A stretch of DNA of 64,000 nt, taken from the NCBI GenBank assembly GCA_963816785.1, contig CAWFLL010000002.1, positions 496,001 through 560,000 on the forward strand, in the 5' to 3' direction. Source of the DNA: VRUE01 sp963816785. Lineage in GTDB: Bacteria > Actinomycetota > Thermoleophilia > Solirubrobacterales > 70-9. Of the stretch, positions 1-8,928 are shown piece by piece; position 1 is the first letter of the stretch; every line of letters begins with the position of its first letter. Position numbers and translations under genes: made by a program. A model generated the notes under the pieces. It did no database searches and was not told the origin of the DNA. It worked only from the letters and a program-made list of their open reading frames with translations.

Positions 1-1653
1 CGCGCGGCCGGCGGGGGAACCTACGTGGTGACCGCCGAGAGCCCGGCTGGCGGCCAGACCCTCAACTCCGTCAACGTCTATCAGGCCGGAATTCCCGTTC
101 TGAAAGGCGACTTGATCGGAATCTCGCAGAACGGTGGCAACTGCGCCGTAGAAACGGGCTCTGCGTCGGATACCGCCGTCGTCAACCCAGCCGACCTACC
201 GCCCAGCGACCTGCCCGTGAGCTTCGAAGCGTTCAGCGATTTCTACTTCCCGGTCCAGGCCACAATCGTGCCGAGTCCGCCGAAGGTCGCGCATTACACC
301 GTCGAGCTGAAGGCATGGATCCCAAAGGGAGAGGTGTCGGGGTTCCCGCCCGTTCCAACCCCCTATTTGCTTCCCCACGGCCCTGACTGCTTCGATCCGG
401 GCGGGACCGCTTTTGAATTAGCCACCCTGGTCACCTCCGCGTTTCATGGCGATGGGCACGCCGGCTATGACGTACAGGGGTTCAGCGGAATCCTCGACAG
501 GGGCGGATTCCGGGTGCGTCCCGTGGCCAACTTCGACCTGATCGACGGCAAGATCGCGAACTTCAAGGCGTCGGACTTCCCCCAGAGCGTCGGGACAACG
601 TACAACAACCTCATCTACGACACGCTTGGCTTCGGCACCCACAAGTGCTCGATCTCAAAGACGGCAACCAAGGCCGCCGGTGGCCAGAAGACCTCGGACA
701 CGAGCTTCGAGCTGTTCATCTCCAGCAGCAACCCACTGGTCCCAGGGGCACCCGCGATCGACTCGACCCTGGAGGGGTTCTTCACCTCCGGTGAGCGGCT
801 GACGCTGGACTACGAGACGGATCTCTTCCCGAGCCACGGTATCCGGGTCAGGCGCAACGACGACGTGGACACCTTCGTCGTCAACGATGTCTCCTGCCTC
901 ACTGACGATGCCGTGCAGGGCCTGCTGGGAGCCGGGTTGATCGCCTACGGGTTGAGCCGCAACGCCAATCTCGGCCGCGAGAGCCTGATCCCGAACGAAC
1001 AGGCGGTGACCGTCACCCAGTCGGGCCAGGTCTGCGACACCGAGTACCGAATCGTCGACGTCGCGCCGCTGTCACCGGGGTCGGGTGCTGGCGCCTCGGC
1101 CTCAGGTGCGATAGAAGTCGCGCCGCTTCGGGGCCCGGGCAAGGGTCACTTCGTGTCGCTCCAGCATGCGGTCAAACGCGGTCTCGTGGGCGCGGTCACC
1201 TCCCATGGCCGCACCCAACTTGCCGCCGATGTCGCCAGCCCGGTGAACCTCCGCGTCACGGGTGGGACGTTTGCCCTCGAGACGACCGACGTCAATCGTG
1301 GCAAGGCCCGCCACGCAGCCCTTTACGGTCCAGCCAAGGGTCCCTTGAACGTATCGCTCAACAACAAGATCGCGGTCAAGCGGGGGAAGAGAACGCTGGC
1401 CCCCCACGACCCGGACACCCGCCCACCTCGAACTACCGCGAAGCTGAAGCGATCTGGCAACACGGTCGTGGTCCGCTTCGCTGCCCGCGACAAGACCGGC
1501 GTGCAGAGCACGATCGTGACGATCGGCAAGCGGGCCGCCAAGCTCCACCACGGCGTCCTGAAAATCCCGGCTCGAACGCTGAGCCAGGTCCGGTTCTTCA
1601 GCGTCGATATCTACGGCAACCGGGAGAAGTCGCGCAGGGTGAAACGGGGCTAG
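1..1653 (+). CDS. secreted protein of unknown function, 5' end outside the window
   Basis: The frame is open from the first base, so the protein is truncated by the window edge; a GTG at 25 is probably internal. About 550 codons are visible. The body is rich in Gly, Ser, Thr and Pro with scattered single cysteines (GGNCAV, GPDCFD, HKCSIS, NDVSCL, QVCDTE), which fits an exported, disulfide-bonded protein. The last 75 or so residues resemble the small beta-sandwich repeats at the C-termini of actinobacterial exported proteins (RDKTGVQST, FFSVDIYGNREKS) and end in a basic tail. I see no catalytic motif. Codon use matches the neighbours. The function is unknown; export is inferred from composition because the N-terminus is missing. 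Confidence 0.6.
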   Translation, partial: RAAGGGTYVVTAESPAGGQTLNSVNVYQAGIPVLKGDLIGISQNGGNCAVETGSASDTAVVNPADLPPSDLPVSFEAFSDFYFPVQATIVPSPPKVAHYTVELKAWIPKGEVSGFPPVPTPYLLPHGPDCFDPGGTAFELATLVTSAFHGDGHAGYDVQGFSGILDRGGFRVRPVANFDLIDGKIANFKASDFPQSVGTTYNNLIYDTLGFGTHKCSISKTATKAAGGQKTSDTSFELFISSSNPLVPGAPAIDSTLEGFFTSGERLTLDYETDLFPSHGIRVRRNDDVDTFVVNDVSCLTDDAVQGLLGAGLIAYGLSRNANLGRESLIPNEQAVTVTQSGQVCDTEYRIVDVAPLSPGSGAGASASGAIEVAPLRGPGKGHFVSLQHAVKRGLVGAVTSHGRTQLAADVASPVNLRVTGGTFALETTDVNRGKARHAALYGPAKGPLNVSLNNKIAVKRGKRTLAPHDPDTRPPRTTAKLKRSGNTVVVRFAARDKTGVQSTIVTIGKRAAKLHHGVLKIPARTLSQVRFFSVDIYGNREKSRRVKRG

Positions 1654-1747
1654 CGCCCTCCTCCACCGTCCGCGATTCGGGATCGCGCCCCGCCTCATCC
1701 CAGGGGTCCGTCGGCCAAAGCGCCTCCTCGTAGGTCCGTGGCGGCCC

Positions 1748-1771
1748 GTACCACGAAAGACCCTGTGGTAC
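1748..1771. other. inverted repeat after the secreted-protein gene
   Basis: GTACCAC (1748-1754) and GTGGTAC (1765-1771) are perfect 7-base arms around a 10-base loop. The hairpin is about 95 bases after the upstream stop codon and could be a terminator, but there is no T-run. Its last two bases overlap the start of the 22-bp direct repeat. Confidence 0.35.
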
Positions 1772-1791
1772 TAGTAGAGCTGTCCGTAAGT
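1770..1791 (+). repeat. 22-bp direct repeat, copy 1
   Basis: This copy begins ACTAGTAGAGCTGTCCG and ends in AAGT. It differs at one position from the copy at 2281-2302. The two copies bracket the cupin gene, 511 bases apart. Confidence 0.7.
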
Positions 1792-1871
1792 ACGGATAAG
1801 AACTGGGTTGAAGGAGCCGCGCGGCCGGTGGCGAAGTTATGTAGCGCGATGGCACGTCCTGCGCGGTGCCA

Positions 1872-1877
1872 TAGGAT
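1872..1877 (+). promoter_or_regulatory. -10 box TAGGAT of a leaderless cupin mRNA
   Basis: TAGGAT ends exactly 6 bases before the GTG at 1884, and no ribosome binding site precedes that GTG. The same TANNNT-N6-start geometry recurs at several other genes in the window. Confidence 0.5.
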
Positions 1878-1883
1878 TGCGCC

Positions 1884-2285
1884 GTGCCGTTCACGCTCAG
1901 GAACATCAAGGAGGATCTGGAGGACGTCGGGTCCAGGTTCGACGGCGCGCCGGACCTGGAGTTCCGCTCGGCGACCGAGGCGCTCGAGCTCGAGAAATCC
2001 GGCCTGAGCTACCAGCGCGTCCCGCCCGGCTATCGCTTTCCGTACGGCCACACGCACAAGAAGCAAGAGGAGGTGTACGTGGTCCTGCGCGGGAGCGGGC
2101 GGATGAAGGTCGACGACGAGATCGTCGAGCTCAAGGAATGGGACGCGGTGCGCGTCCCGCCCGGTACGTGGCGAGGCTACGAGGCCGGGCCGGAGGGCCT
2201 CGAGATCCTCGTCATCGGCGCGCCCAATCTCGGCGAGGCTCCGCGCGAAGACGTCGATGGCCAGCGCGACTGGTGGGCTGACTAG
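1884..2285 (+). CDS. cupin-domain protein
   Basis: This 133-residue single-domain cupin carries the first cupin motif at about residues 49-71 (His56, His58 and Glu62/63 in GHTHKKQEEVY, then GSG). The second motif, around VPPGTWRGYEAG (about 91-102), has Arg where most cupins have the metal-binding His, so metal binding may be altered. The substrate is unknown; small cupins of this kind include isomerases, dioxygenases and sugar- or ligand-binding proteins. The GTG start is supported by the TAGGAT box 6 bases upstream. The stop codon lies inside the second copy of the 22-bp direct repeat. The gene stands alone between a secreted-protein gene and a convergent hydrolase operon. Confidence 0.8.
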   Translation: MPFTLRNIKEDLEDVGSRFDGAPDLEFRSATEALELEKSGLSYQRVPPGYRFPYGHTHKKQEEVYVVLRGSGRMKVDDEIVELKEWDAVRVPPGTWRGYEAGPEGLEILVIGAPNLGEAPREDVDGQRDWWAD

Positions 2286-2302
2286 TAGAGCTGTCCGGAA
2301 GT
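2281..2302 (+). repeat. 22-bp direct repeat, copy 2
   Basis: 21 of 22 bases match 1770-1791. The cupin stop codon TAG falls inside this copy, so the repeat supplies the end of the gene. Confidence 0.7.
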
Positions 2303-2379
2303 TTTGATCGTTAGGCCGCGAGTCGGAGGTCGGGCTCGCGGTCGGCCTTCGTCGAAGCGCCTGCCCCGCGGCCCTAGTT

Positions 2380-3217
2380 TCAAAGCGTAACGCTGCGCGG
2401 CGCCCAGACCTCCTTGAGGAACGCCGCCAGCTCCGCGTTCAGCCGCTTCGGGCTGAGCCGCCACTCGAGGATCGAGTTCGCCTCGACCAGCCGCCCGTTC
2501 GCCAGCTCCTCAGCAAGCATCCCGGAGTCGCTGAACGGGTGCAGCGGATCGCGCGGGTGGCCGACGATCAGCGTCGGTTGGGCGATCTTCCGCCGCTCCT
2601 CCCGGTGCGGCGCGGTCTCCCCCAACAGCAGCCCCTCCAGCACGGCGCCTGAAGGGCCGGGGCGCTGGCGGACCCAGTCGAGCCCGATGTCGATCAGGTA
2701 GTTGGTGCGGGGGATGGCCGAGGTGAGGCGGGAGATGACCTCGAAGGCCGGCCGCCCCGCTCGCAGGCCGAGCAGGACCGGGGCGAAGGTGGCCGCGACC
2801 GCGGCCAGCGCGTTGTCGAGCACCGGCATCTCGATGAACAGGCCGCTTGACCCGCTCAGGGTCGTGCGTCGCCAGCTCCAGGGCGACGTTGGCTCCGAGC
2901 GAGGTGCCACCGACAACGGCGGAATCCAGCTCCAGGTCGTCGAGCAGCGCCACCACCTGGCGGGCGAACAGTGGCATCGAGTAGAGGCGCAGGTCCTCGG
3001 GGCGGTCGGAGCGCCCGTGGCCGAGCAGGTCGACGCAGATCACCCGGTTGCCGCGCTCAGCCAGCGCCGGCCCCAGCCGCTCGAACATGCGGCGGTTCAT
3101 CAGCAGGCCGTGGATGAGGACCAGGACGCGCTCGCCCTCGCCGTAGGAGTCGAACTCGATCCGGTGTCCCTCGTAGCGGAACTCGCCCATTTCAGCACGG
3201 GCGGCGATCTTCTCCAC
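2380..3217 (-). CDS. alpha/beta hydrolase, third gene of the TetR operon (frameshifted)
   Basis: The N-terminal half has the oxyanion region LIHGLLMN and the nucleophile elbow GGTSLGAN (Ser in GTSLG). At about 2848 the reading shifts by one base, after HDPERVK, and continues as GLFIEMPVL to a stop at 2380. The corrected length is about 278 residues. The acid is probably Asp in GHPRDPLHP. Where the catalytic His normally sits (a GHxP-like motif) the sequence reads NSILEWR, so the triad looks incomplete. The gene starts 8 bases after the stop of the preceding hydrolase and is presumably co-transcribed with it and the TetR gene. ATG at 3190 is an alternative start. The substrate is unknown. Confidence 0.6.
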
Positions 3218-3225
3218 CCCTCGCC

Positions 3226-4132
3226 CTACGACACGGCCTCAGCGGCCTGAAACCGGGCTTGCCAGTCCTCGCGGTCGAATCGCGCCGGCTCGGTCTCGGC
3301 CAGGAACCGCTTCGAGCACGACGACGAAACGCGACGGCGCCTCGAGCTGGGGCAGGTGACCCACTCCCTCGAAGACCTCGAGCCGGCTGCCCGGAATGTT
3401 GCGGTGGGCGTGCTCGCCGTGGTGAGCCGGGATGATCGGATCACGAGCGCCCCAGATGATCAGCACCGGCACGGCCTCGGCCAGATAGAGGCGATCGCTG
3501 GCGTCGACCCGTTGGCCACCGGTGCCGATTACCGAGCGCACCGTTGCCAGAAATGCGGCGCGGCGCTTGGGGTCGGCCAAGGAGGCATAGCCTCGCGCGA
3601 CCTCGACGATGTCGGCGTTCGGTCGCAGGCCGATCGCCCCCAGGCCGCCTGCGAGCGCGGATCCGACCCGCCCTCCGACCCCGGCGGTCGCCGAGATGAA
3701 GAGCTCGGCGCCGGGGAGCGCCGCGGCGCGAAGGATCGGGCTCACCTCGCGGCCGAGGCCGCCGCTTGAGACCAGCACCAGGCGTTCGACCATCTCCGGG
3801 AACTGGTATGCGAACTGCATCGCGATTCCGCCCCCGAGCGAGTGCCCGACGAGCGTGGCGCGCTGGTGGCCGAGCGCGAGAAGCAGATCACGCAGACCGG
3901 CGGCGAGCGCCCCGATGGAGTAGTCACCGCCGCCCGGCGCCGACTCGCCGTGTCCGGGAAGGTCAGGAGCGATCACGGTGTGATTACGCGCCAGCGGCTC
4001 GATCACCGCCTGCCAGTTCTCGAAGTTGCCCCCCATGCCGTGGATCAACACCAAGGCCGGGCCCTCGCCGGCCTCGGCGTAGCTCACCGAGCGGCCGTGG
4101 AGCGTTTCGGTCTTGACCTCCATCGCGCTCAC
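3226..4132 (-). CDS. alpha/beta hydrolase, paralogue of the gene at 27177 (C-terminal frameshift)
   Basis: About 302 residues after correction. It shows HGMGGNFENW (oxyanion hole), GHSLGGG (nucleophile Ser), WGARDPIIP (acid Asp) and GVGHLPQ (His), a complete triad. At about 3313 one base is lost or gained, and the family C-terminus (FLAETEPARFDREDW) continues in another frame to a TAG at 3226. Along its whole length it closely resembles the protein at 27177-28079. The GTG start overlaps the TGA of the upstream TetR gene (GTGA), so the two are translationally coupled. Family members hydrolyse esters, lactones or C-C bonds; the substrate here is unknown. The divergent wax-ester synthase suggests lipid-related chemistry. 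Confidence 0.7.
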
Positions 4133-4819
4133 GCCGAAGCCCCCTCGGTGTTTCGCGCCACGGCCAGCACATCCCTGACACAGGCATCGCGGACGCGCTC
4201 GGGATCAAGCTCGAAGGCCGCTGCGACGCCGGGGGCCACCTCGCCGTACGCCGGCGCCGACGCGCGCCAGCTGCATCGAACCGAGCATCTGCATGAAGAG
4301 CAGGTTGGCCGTGAAGGCGGGGTCCTCGATCGTGAACACTCCGCGCTCGGCGCCGGCGGCGAGAATCCGCTCCAGCCGCCCTACGCAGGCCGCCAGCGCT
4401 TGGCCGAGGCGAAACCACACCGCGTCGGAGACCTGCTCGCGCAACTCGTCGGCCGGCCGCTGCATAAGCGACAACGCGCAGTCCATGAAGGCCGGGTACT
4501 CGAGGCAGAGCTCGACGTAGCGCAGATATGCTTGGCGGAGCGCCGCAATCGGGTCTTTGGGTTCTTTCGCCGCGGCGCTACGGTCCTCGAGCTCGGCGAG
4601 GTAATCGGCGAGCGTCAAGACGAAGATCTCCTCCTTGGAGTCGAAGGTCCGATAGACGTCCGGCTTGTTCATCCCGGCGGTACGGGCGATCATTTCGACC
4701 GGCGCCTCGCGCCAGCCGCGCTCGTCCAGGAGCGTGCGTGTCGCCATGATGATCGCTTGCTCGCGCTGGCTGCGTCGCTCGCGTCGCGTCGGGCTTCTCC
4801 GGCTTCGGTTCGCAGACAC
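4129..4819 (-). CDS. TetR-family transcriptional regulator (frameshifted near the C-terminus)
   Basis: The N-terminal helix-turn-helix is clear: a basic leader, then a recruiting helix and recognition helix ending DVYRTFDSKEEIF. The rest is an all-helical ligand and dimer domain. The GTG at 4819 is the best start because it keeps the basic arm before the HTH. At about 4258 the frame shifts; the true tail (AYGEVAPGVAAAFELDP) ends in a TGA that overlaps the GTG of the downstream hydrolase. The gene is divergent from the WS/DGAT gene, and two AACC-N3-GGTT-type palindromes lie just upstream of its start. It probably represses itself, the hydrolases and perhaps WS/DGAT; the ligand is likely lipid-like (inference). 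Confidence 0.75.
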
Positions 4820-4829
4820 CAGGCGAGGA

Positions 4830-4865
4830 TACCATCGGTTCAACCGGTAGTCCAACCATTGGTTG
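4830..4865. promoter_or_regulatory. paired TetR operator candidates
   Basis: TACCATCGGTT (4830-4840) and the perfect palindrome CAACCATTGGTTG (4853-4865) have centres 24 bp apart in the TetR-WS/DGAT intergenic region. The core AACC-N3-GGTT recurs exactly as AACCATCGGTT at 28112-28122, before the paralogous hydrolase. Confidence 0.5.
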
Positions 4866-5044
4866 CTCTCGAGCCAGCTTCGCCTACTCCTTTCTTGCCC
4901 GACGCCCCAGCACAGCCTCGGACGGCGAAGCCGGAGTTCTTCCTCGCCCCGGCTTCGACCTTCGTCTTCAGGTAGCCGAGGTCCGACGCCTATTAGGGGT
5001 CTGTCAAATCCGTAGCCTTCTATGGGAGCGCCCTTTTGCGGAAG

Positions 5045-5050
5045 TAGGGT
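5045..5050 (+). promoter_or_regulatory. -10 box TAGGGT of the WS/DGAT gene
   Basis: TAGGGT ends 6 bases before the GTG at 5057, with no ribosome binding site between. This predicts a leaderless mRNA. Confidence 0.5.
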
Positions 5051-5056
5051 TGCGGT

Positions 5057-6472
5057 GTGACGGCCCATCTGACACCGCTCGATGCAGCGTTCTTGGAGCT
5101 GGAGGAGAGCGATGAGTCCGCCCACATGCACATCGGCTGGGCGATGATCTTCGAGCCGCTGCCGGAGGGCGGAGCGCCATCGATCGAGAAATTGCGAAGC
5201 CAGACGGCGGAGCGGCTCGAGACGCTGCCCCGTTTCCTTCGCCGTCTTTCCTCGCCGCGAGTGGGCAGCTTCTCCCTGCCGACCTGGGAGGCCGATCCCG
5301 ACTTCGACATCGCGACCCACATGCGACACGCGACCCTCCCGGCGCGGGGCGGTGAGGCCGAGCTGCTCGAGTGGCTCGGCGACTTCTACTCCCACCGCCT
5401 TGACCGCGCCCACCCGCTCTGGGAGACGACCCTGCTCGACGGGCTCGCGAACGGCCGCTGGGCCCTCGCGACGAAGGTGCACCACTGCCTGGTCGACGGG
5501 ATCGGCGGCGCCTCGGTGACGAGCGCGCTTCTCGATGCCGAGCCCAACCCGGCCCCCGGCTCGAAGGGCCTCGCGGCGGCTCTGGCGCCGCCGGCCGAGG
5601 ACGAGGAGGCCGAGCGCGGCGCGCTGTCGAAGCTCTACGGCGCAGTGGGCAGCGGCGTCGATGTCGCGCTGCATCCGCGCAAGCTCGCCTCGGCGCTGTC
5701 CAGATCCAGGTCGATGGCCGAGATGATCGTTCGCGAGGAGCTGATCGGGGCGCCGCACACCAGCCTCAACGAGTCGATCGGTGGCACCCGGCGTTTGGCC
5801 GCGGTCGATGTGCCGCTCGACAACCTCAAGCAGATCAAGCGCGAACTGGGCGGCACCGTCAACGACGTCGTCTTGGCCGCGACCGCCGGCGGCCTCCGAC
5901 GTTTCTTCGAGCACCGCGGGGAGGACTCCAGCGTGGACAGCATCCGAGCGATGGTCCCGGTCAGCGTGCGCCAGGCGGGCGAGCGACTTGCGCTCGGTAA
6001 CCGGGTCTCCTCTCTGTTCGTCGAGCTGCCGGTCGCCGAGCCCGATCCGCTGCTTCACTACCGCAAGACCGTGGCGGCGACAGGGGAGCTGAAGAAGGGC
6101 GACCAGGCGACCGGCGTTGAGACGATGATCGAAGTAGCCGGCGCGGCGCCGCCGCTGATCCAAAGCGTCGTTGCGCGGCTGGCCTTCACGCCGCGGCTGT
6201 TCAACATCACGATCACCAACGTCCCGGGCCCACAAACGACGCTATACGTGATGGGCGCGCCGATGCGGCGGGTGGTGCCGCTGGTGCCGATTTTCTCCGG
6301 CCATGCCGTCGGCGTCGCCGCGGTCAGCTACGACGGCCAGGTCATCTTCGGGCTCAACGCCGACCGCGCCACGGTCCCGGACCTCGACGTGCTCAGGGAC
6401 GGCATCGAGGAGTCGCTCGCCGAGCTGGGGCGCCTCGCCGGCGCCGGGGGAAACGCCCGATCACGCCGCTAG
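5057..6472 (+). CDS. wax ester synthase / diacylglycerol acyltransferase (WS/DGAT)
   Basis: This 471-residue protein carries the WS/DGAT active-site motif HHCLVDG at residues 142-148 (second His catalytic) and the C-terminal NVPGP motif of the family. The enzyme joins acyl-CoA to long-chain alcohols or diacylglycerol to make storage wax esters or triacylglycerol at the membrane surface. The length is typical. The GTG start sits 6 bases after a TAGGGT -10 box. It is divergent from a TetR-hydrolase operon and shares its operator region, so lipid storage and the hydrolases may be co-regulated. The end overlaps by a few bases a small opposite-strand frame that follows hypF. Confidence 0.92.
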   Translation: MTAHLTPLDAAFLELEESDESAHMHIGWAMIFEPLPEGGAPSIEKLRSQTAERLETLPRFLRRLSSPRVGSFSLPTWEADPDFDIATHMRHATLPARGGEAELLEWLGDFYSHRLDRAHPLWETTLLDGLANGRWALATKVHHCLVDGIGGASVTSALLDAEPNPAPGSKGLAAALAPPAEDEEAERGALSKLYGAVGSGVDVALHPRKLASALSRSRSMAEMIVREELIGAPHTSLNESIGGTRRLAAVDVPLDNLKQIKRELGGTVNDVVLAATAGGLRRFFEHRGEDSSVDSIRAMVPVSVRQAGERLALGNRVSSLFVELPVAEPDPLLHYRKTVAATGELKKGDQATGVETMIEVAGAAPPLIQSVVARLAFTPRLFNITITNVPGPQTTLYVMGAPMRRVVPLVPIFSGHAVGVAAVSYDGQVIFGLNADRATVPDLDVLRDGIEESLAELGRLAGAGGNARSRR

Positions 6473-6556
6473 AAGCGGAGCGTGGTCTTCGACGAGTTCG
6501 ATCTCGGTCAGTACCGCCCGGATCCGAGCCAGCCGCGAGCGCACCGCAGTGGTCAT
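6461..6556 (-). CDS. possible 31-residue protein translationally coupled to hypF
   Basis: The ATG at 6556 overlaps the hypF stop (ATGA), as at the other junctions of this operon. The frame runs 31 codons and ends inside the 3' end of the convergent WS/DGAT gene. The peptide begins MTTAVRSRLARIRAV and then has an acidic stretch (LTEIELVEDHAP); it is probably helical with no recognised domain. The overlap style favours a real gene, but its length and the antisense overlap are weaknesses. Confidence 0.35.
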   Translation of the reverse strand: MTTAVRSRLARIRAVLTEIELVEDHAPLLAA

Positions 6557-8928
6557 CGGTGAAACCTACTTGCGGCCGCGGCCGCGGCCTGGCCGTAGGA
6601 GATGCCGCCGTCGTTCGGGGGGAGTCTTTCGGGGGCGAGGGCGCGCAGGCCGGCGGCGCGCAGGTGCTCCGCGGTGCGCTCGAGCAGGAACCGGTTCTGG
6701 AAGACGCCGCCCGAGAGGACGATGTCGACGGCGGCCCCGTGCGCCTCCGCGGCCGCGACGCAGGCGGACGCGGTCCCAGCCGCGAGGGCGTTGTGAAACC
6801 GGGCGGAGACGTCCCCGATCGCTACGCCGGCTTCGAGGTCGGCGACGATCGCCCGGATCGTCTCGCGCGGGTCGAGGACCAGCACGCTCCCCCCGCTCCC
6901 AGCGCCGTCCTCCTCGAGCAGGTCGAACGGGTAGGCCGAGCGCACGTCGAGCCGGGCGATCCCCTCGAGCTCCATCGCCGCCTGCCCCTCATGATTGACG
7001 CGGGTGCGCACTCCGACGAGCGCGGCAACCGCGTCGAAGAGGCGACCGACGCTCGTCGTGAGCGGCGAAGCCCCGCCCCTGCGCAGCAGTCGGGCGACCG
7101 CGTCCCAGTCGGCCGGGGCCACCTCCCCCCGGATCGCCGACGGGATCTGCGGCGCGGCCTGTTCAAGCGCGGCAGCCAGCCAAGCACAGGCCATCCGCCA
7201 TGGCTCGCGAACGGCTGCATCGCCCCCCGGCAGTCGCACCGTTCGCAGCATGCCGACCCGCGAGAACGAGGCGGCGTCCCCGATCAGGATCTCGCCGCCC
7301 CAGACGGTTCCGTCTGGCCCGTAGCCGGAGCCGTCGAAGATTGCCCCCACGGCCGTTCCGGAGACTGCGTGCTCGGCCAGGCAGGCGGCGAGGTGGGCGT
7401 GATGATGCTGGACGGCCAGGTGCTCGAGGCCGTCGCGCTCGAGCGCGTAGCGGGTCGAGAGGTAGTCGGGGTGGAGGTCGTGCGCGACCAGGTCGGGCAC
7501 GACGGCGAACAGCCGCTCGAAGTGCTCGATGCCGTTCCGAAAAGAGCGCAATGACTCGAAGCTCTTCAGGTCGCCGATGTATTGGCCGACCCAGGCCCGA
7601 GAGCCCCTGGCAAGGCAGAAGGTCGACTTCAGCTCGGCGCCGCAGGCGAGGATCGGCCGCGTCGCGGGAGGCCGCATCGCGATGCTCTCCGGTACATACC
7701 CGCGTGAGCGCCTGATCAGGAGAGGCGCCGGGCGCAGCTCGGAATCGATTACGCGCACGACCGAGTCCTCGGCGGAATTGTGAATCGGACGGTCGTGGAA
7801 CAGGAACGCGTCGGCGATCGAGCCGAGTCGCCCGAGCGCTTCCTCGTCGCGGTGGGCGATCGGCTCCTCGGAGAGGTTGCCCGAGGTCAGTACGAGCGAC
7901 TCTCCGGCGCCCGCGACCAGCAGGTGGTGCAGGGGAGAGTGGGGGAGCATCACCCCGAGGTCGGCGGAGCGGGGCGCGACGGCGTCGGCGACCGCGGCGC
8001 CGGTCCGACGCCGGGCGATGACGATCGGCCGCTCGCGTCCGCTGAGCAGACGCTCCTCGAAAGGTCCCAGCTCGACCAACTCCCGCGCCGCGTCGAGGTC
8101 GGAGGCGATCAGGGCGAACGGCTTGCCGCCGCGGTGCTTGCGCCGCCTCAGCTCGCCGACCGCGCGCTCGTCGGCGGCCCGGCAGGCAAGGTGGTAGCCG
8201 CCGATTCCCTTGACTGCGACGATCGCGCCGCCGGCCAGCAACGCCACGGCGGCGGCGATCGCGTCGGGTTGAGCGGCATGATCGATTCGCCCCCCGTCGG
8301 CAGCGACCAACCGGGCGTGCGGCCCGCAGTCCGGGCAGGCGTTCGGCTGGGCGTGGAAGCGGCGGTCCTCCGGATCTTCGTACTCCGCGCGGCAGGGGGC
8401 GCACATCTCGAAGCCGGCCATCGTCGTCGCGGCCCGGTCGTAGGGGACGGCGCGCACGATCGTGAACCGTGGGCCGCAGTTGGTGCAGTTGATGAATGGG
8501 TAGCGGTAACGGCGGTCCGCGGGGTCGAACAGCTCGGCCAGGCAATCGGCGCAGGTCGCAATGTCGGGCAAGACCAGCGCCTCCGGCTCTCCGGAGCGCT
8601 CGGAGGCGAGAATTTGGAAGCGGCGCTCCCCGGTGGCCTCGATCTCGGTCGGCACGACAGCCTCGACCCGGGCCAGCGACGGCGCGTCGGCCGCGAGCCG
8701 ACGCAGGAACTCCCCGACCCGCTCGGCATCGCCCTCGACCTCCACCGCGACCCCTCGCTCATCGTTGAGGACGAAGCCACCCAGCTCCAGCTCCTCGGCC
8801 AGGCGGTAGGCGAACGGGCGAAAGCCCACGCCCTGAACGGTGCCGCGGACCCGGACGGCGACCCGTCGGAGGGTTTCGGGGCGAGCGCCCCTCGGAGGCC
8901 GCTTGGCGCTGGGCGCCGCCCGACCCAT
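6553..8928 (-). CDS. hypF: HypF carbamoyltransferase, hydrogenase maturation
   Basis: This intact 791-residue protein has the full HypF order: an acylphosphatase domain (VRGTVQGVGFRPFAYR, about 27-42), two zinc fingers (CADC...CTNC and CAPC...CPDC), a YrdC-like domain, and a Kae1-like domain with HHHAHLAAC, the nucleotide-binding FDGSGYGPDG and LSGGVFQN. It transfers the carbamoyl group of carbamoyl phosphate, through carbamoyl-AMP, to HypE for synthesis of the CN ligands of the NiFe site. The start ATG at 8928 overlaps the stop of the SIS gene upstream (ATGA). It is the last large gene of the hydrogenase operon. The frame is clean throughout, unlike the structural genes. Confidence 0.95.
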   Translation of the reverse strand: MGRAAPSAKRPPRGARPETLRRVAVRVRGTVQGVGFRPFAYRLAEELELGGFVLNDERGVAVEVEGDAERVGEFLRRLAADAPSLARVEAVVPTEIEATGERRFQILASERSGEPEALVLPDIATCADCLAELFDPADRRYRYPFINCTNCGPRFTIVRAVPYDRAATTMAGFEMCAPCRAEYEDPEDRRFHAQPNACPDCGPHARLVAADGGRIDHAAQPDAIAAAVALLAGGAIVAVKGIGGYHLACRAADERAVGELRRRKHRGGKPFALIASDLDAARELVELGPFEERLLSGRERPIVIARRRTGAAVADAVAPRSADLGVMLPHSPLHHLLVAGAGESLVLTSGNLSEEPIAHRDEEALGRLGSIADAFLFHDRPIHNSAEDSVVRVIDSELRPAPLLIRRSRGYVPESIAMRPPATRPILACGAELKSTFCLARGSRAWVGQYIGDLKSFESLRSFRNGIEHFERLFAVVPDLVAHDLHPDYLSTRYALERDGLEHLAVQHHHAHLAACLAEHAVSGTAVGAIFDGSGYGPDGTVWGGEILIGDAASFSRVGMLRTVRLPGGDAAVREPWRMACAWLAAALEQAAPQIPSAIRGEVAPADWDAVARLLRRGGASPLTTSVGRLFDAVAALVGVRTRVNHEGQAAMELEGIARLDVRSAYPFDLLEEDGAGSGGSVLVLDPRETIRAIVADLEAGVAIGDVSARFHNALAAGTASACVAAAEAHGAAVDIVLSGGVFQNRFLLERTAEHLRAAGLRALAPERLPPNDGGISYGQAAAAAASRFHR

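Noticed and set aside
4117..4132. GTGAGCGCG at the start of the first hydrolase, similar to the leader-peptide starts
   Set aside because: It is the hydrolase start itself (MSAMEV), with no AQRAKRE-like peptide; the GTGAGCGCG string is common in this genome.
4205..6235. A 676-codon minus-strand frame antisense to WS/DGAT
   Set aside because: Only its last 200 or so codons encode the TetR protein; the rest is a GC-rich shadow of a well-supported gene.
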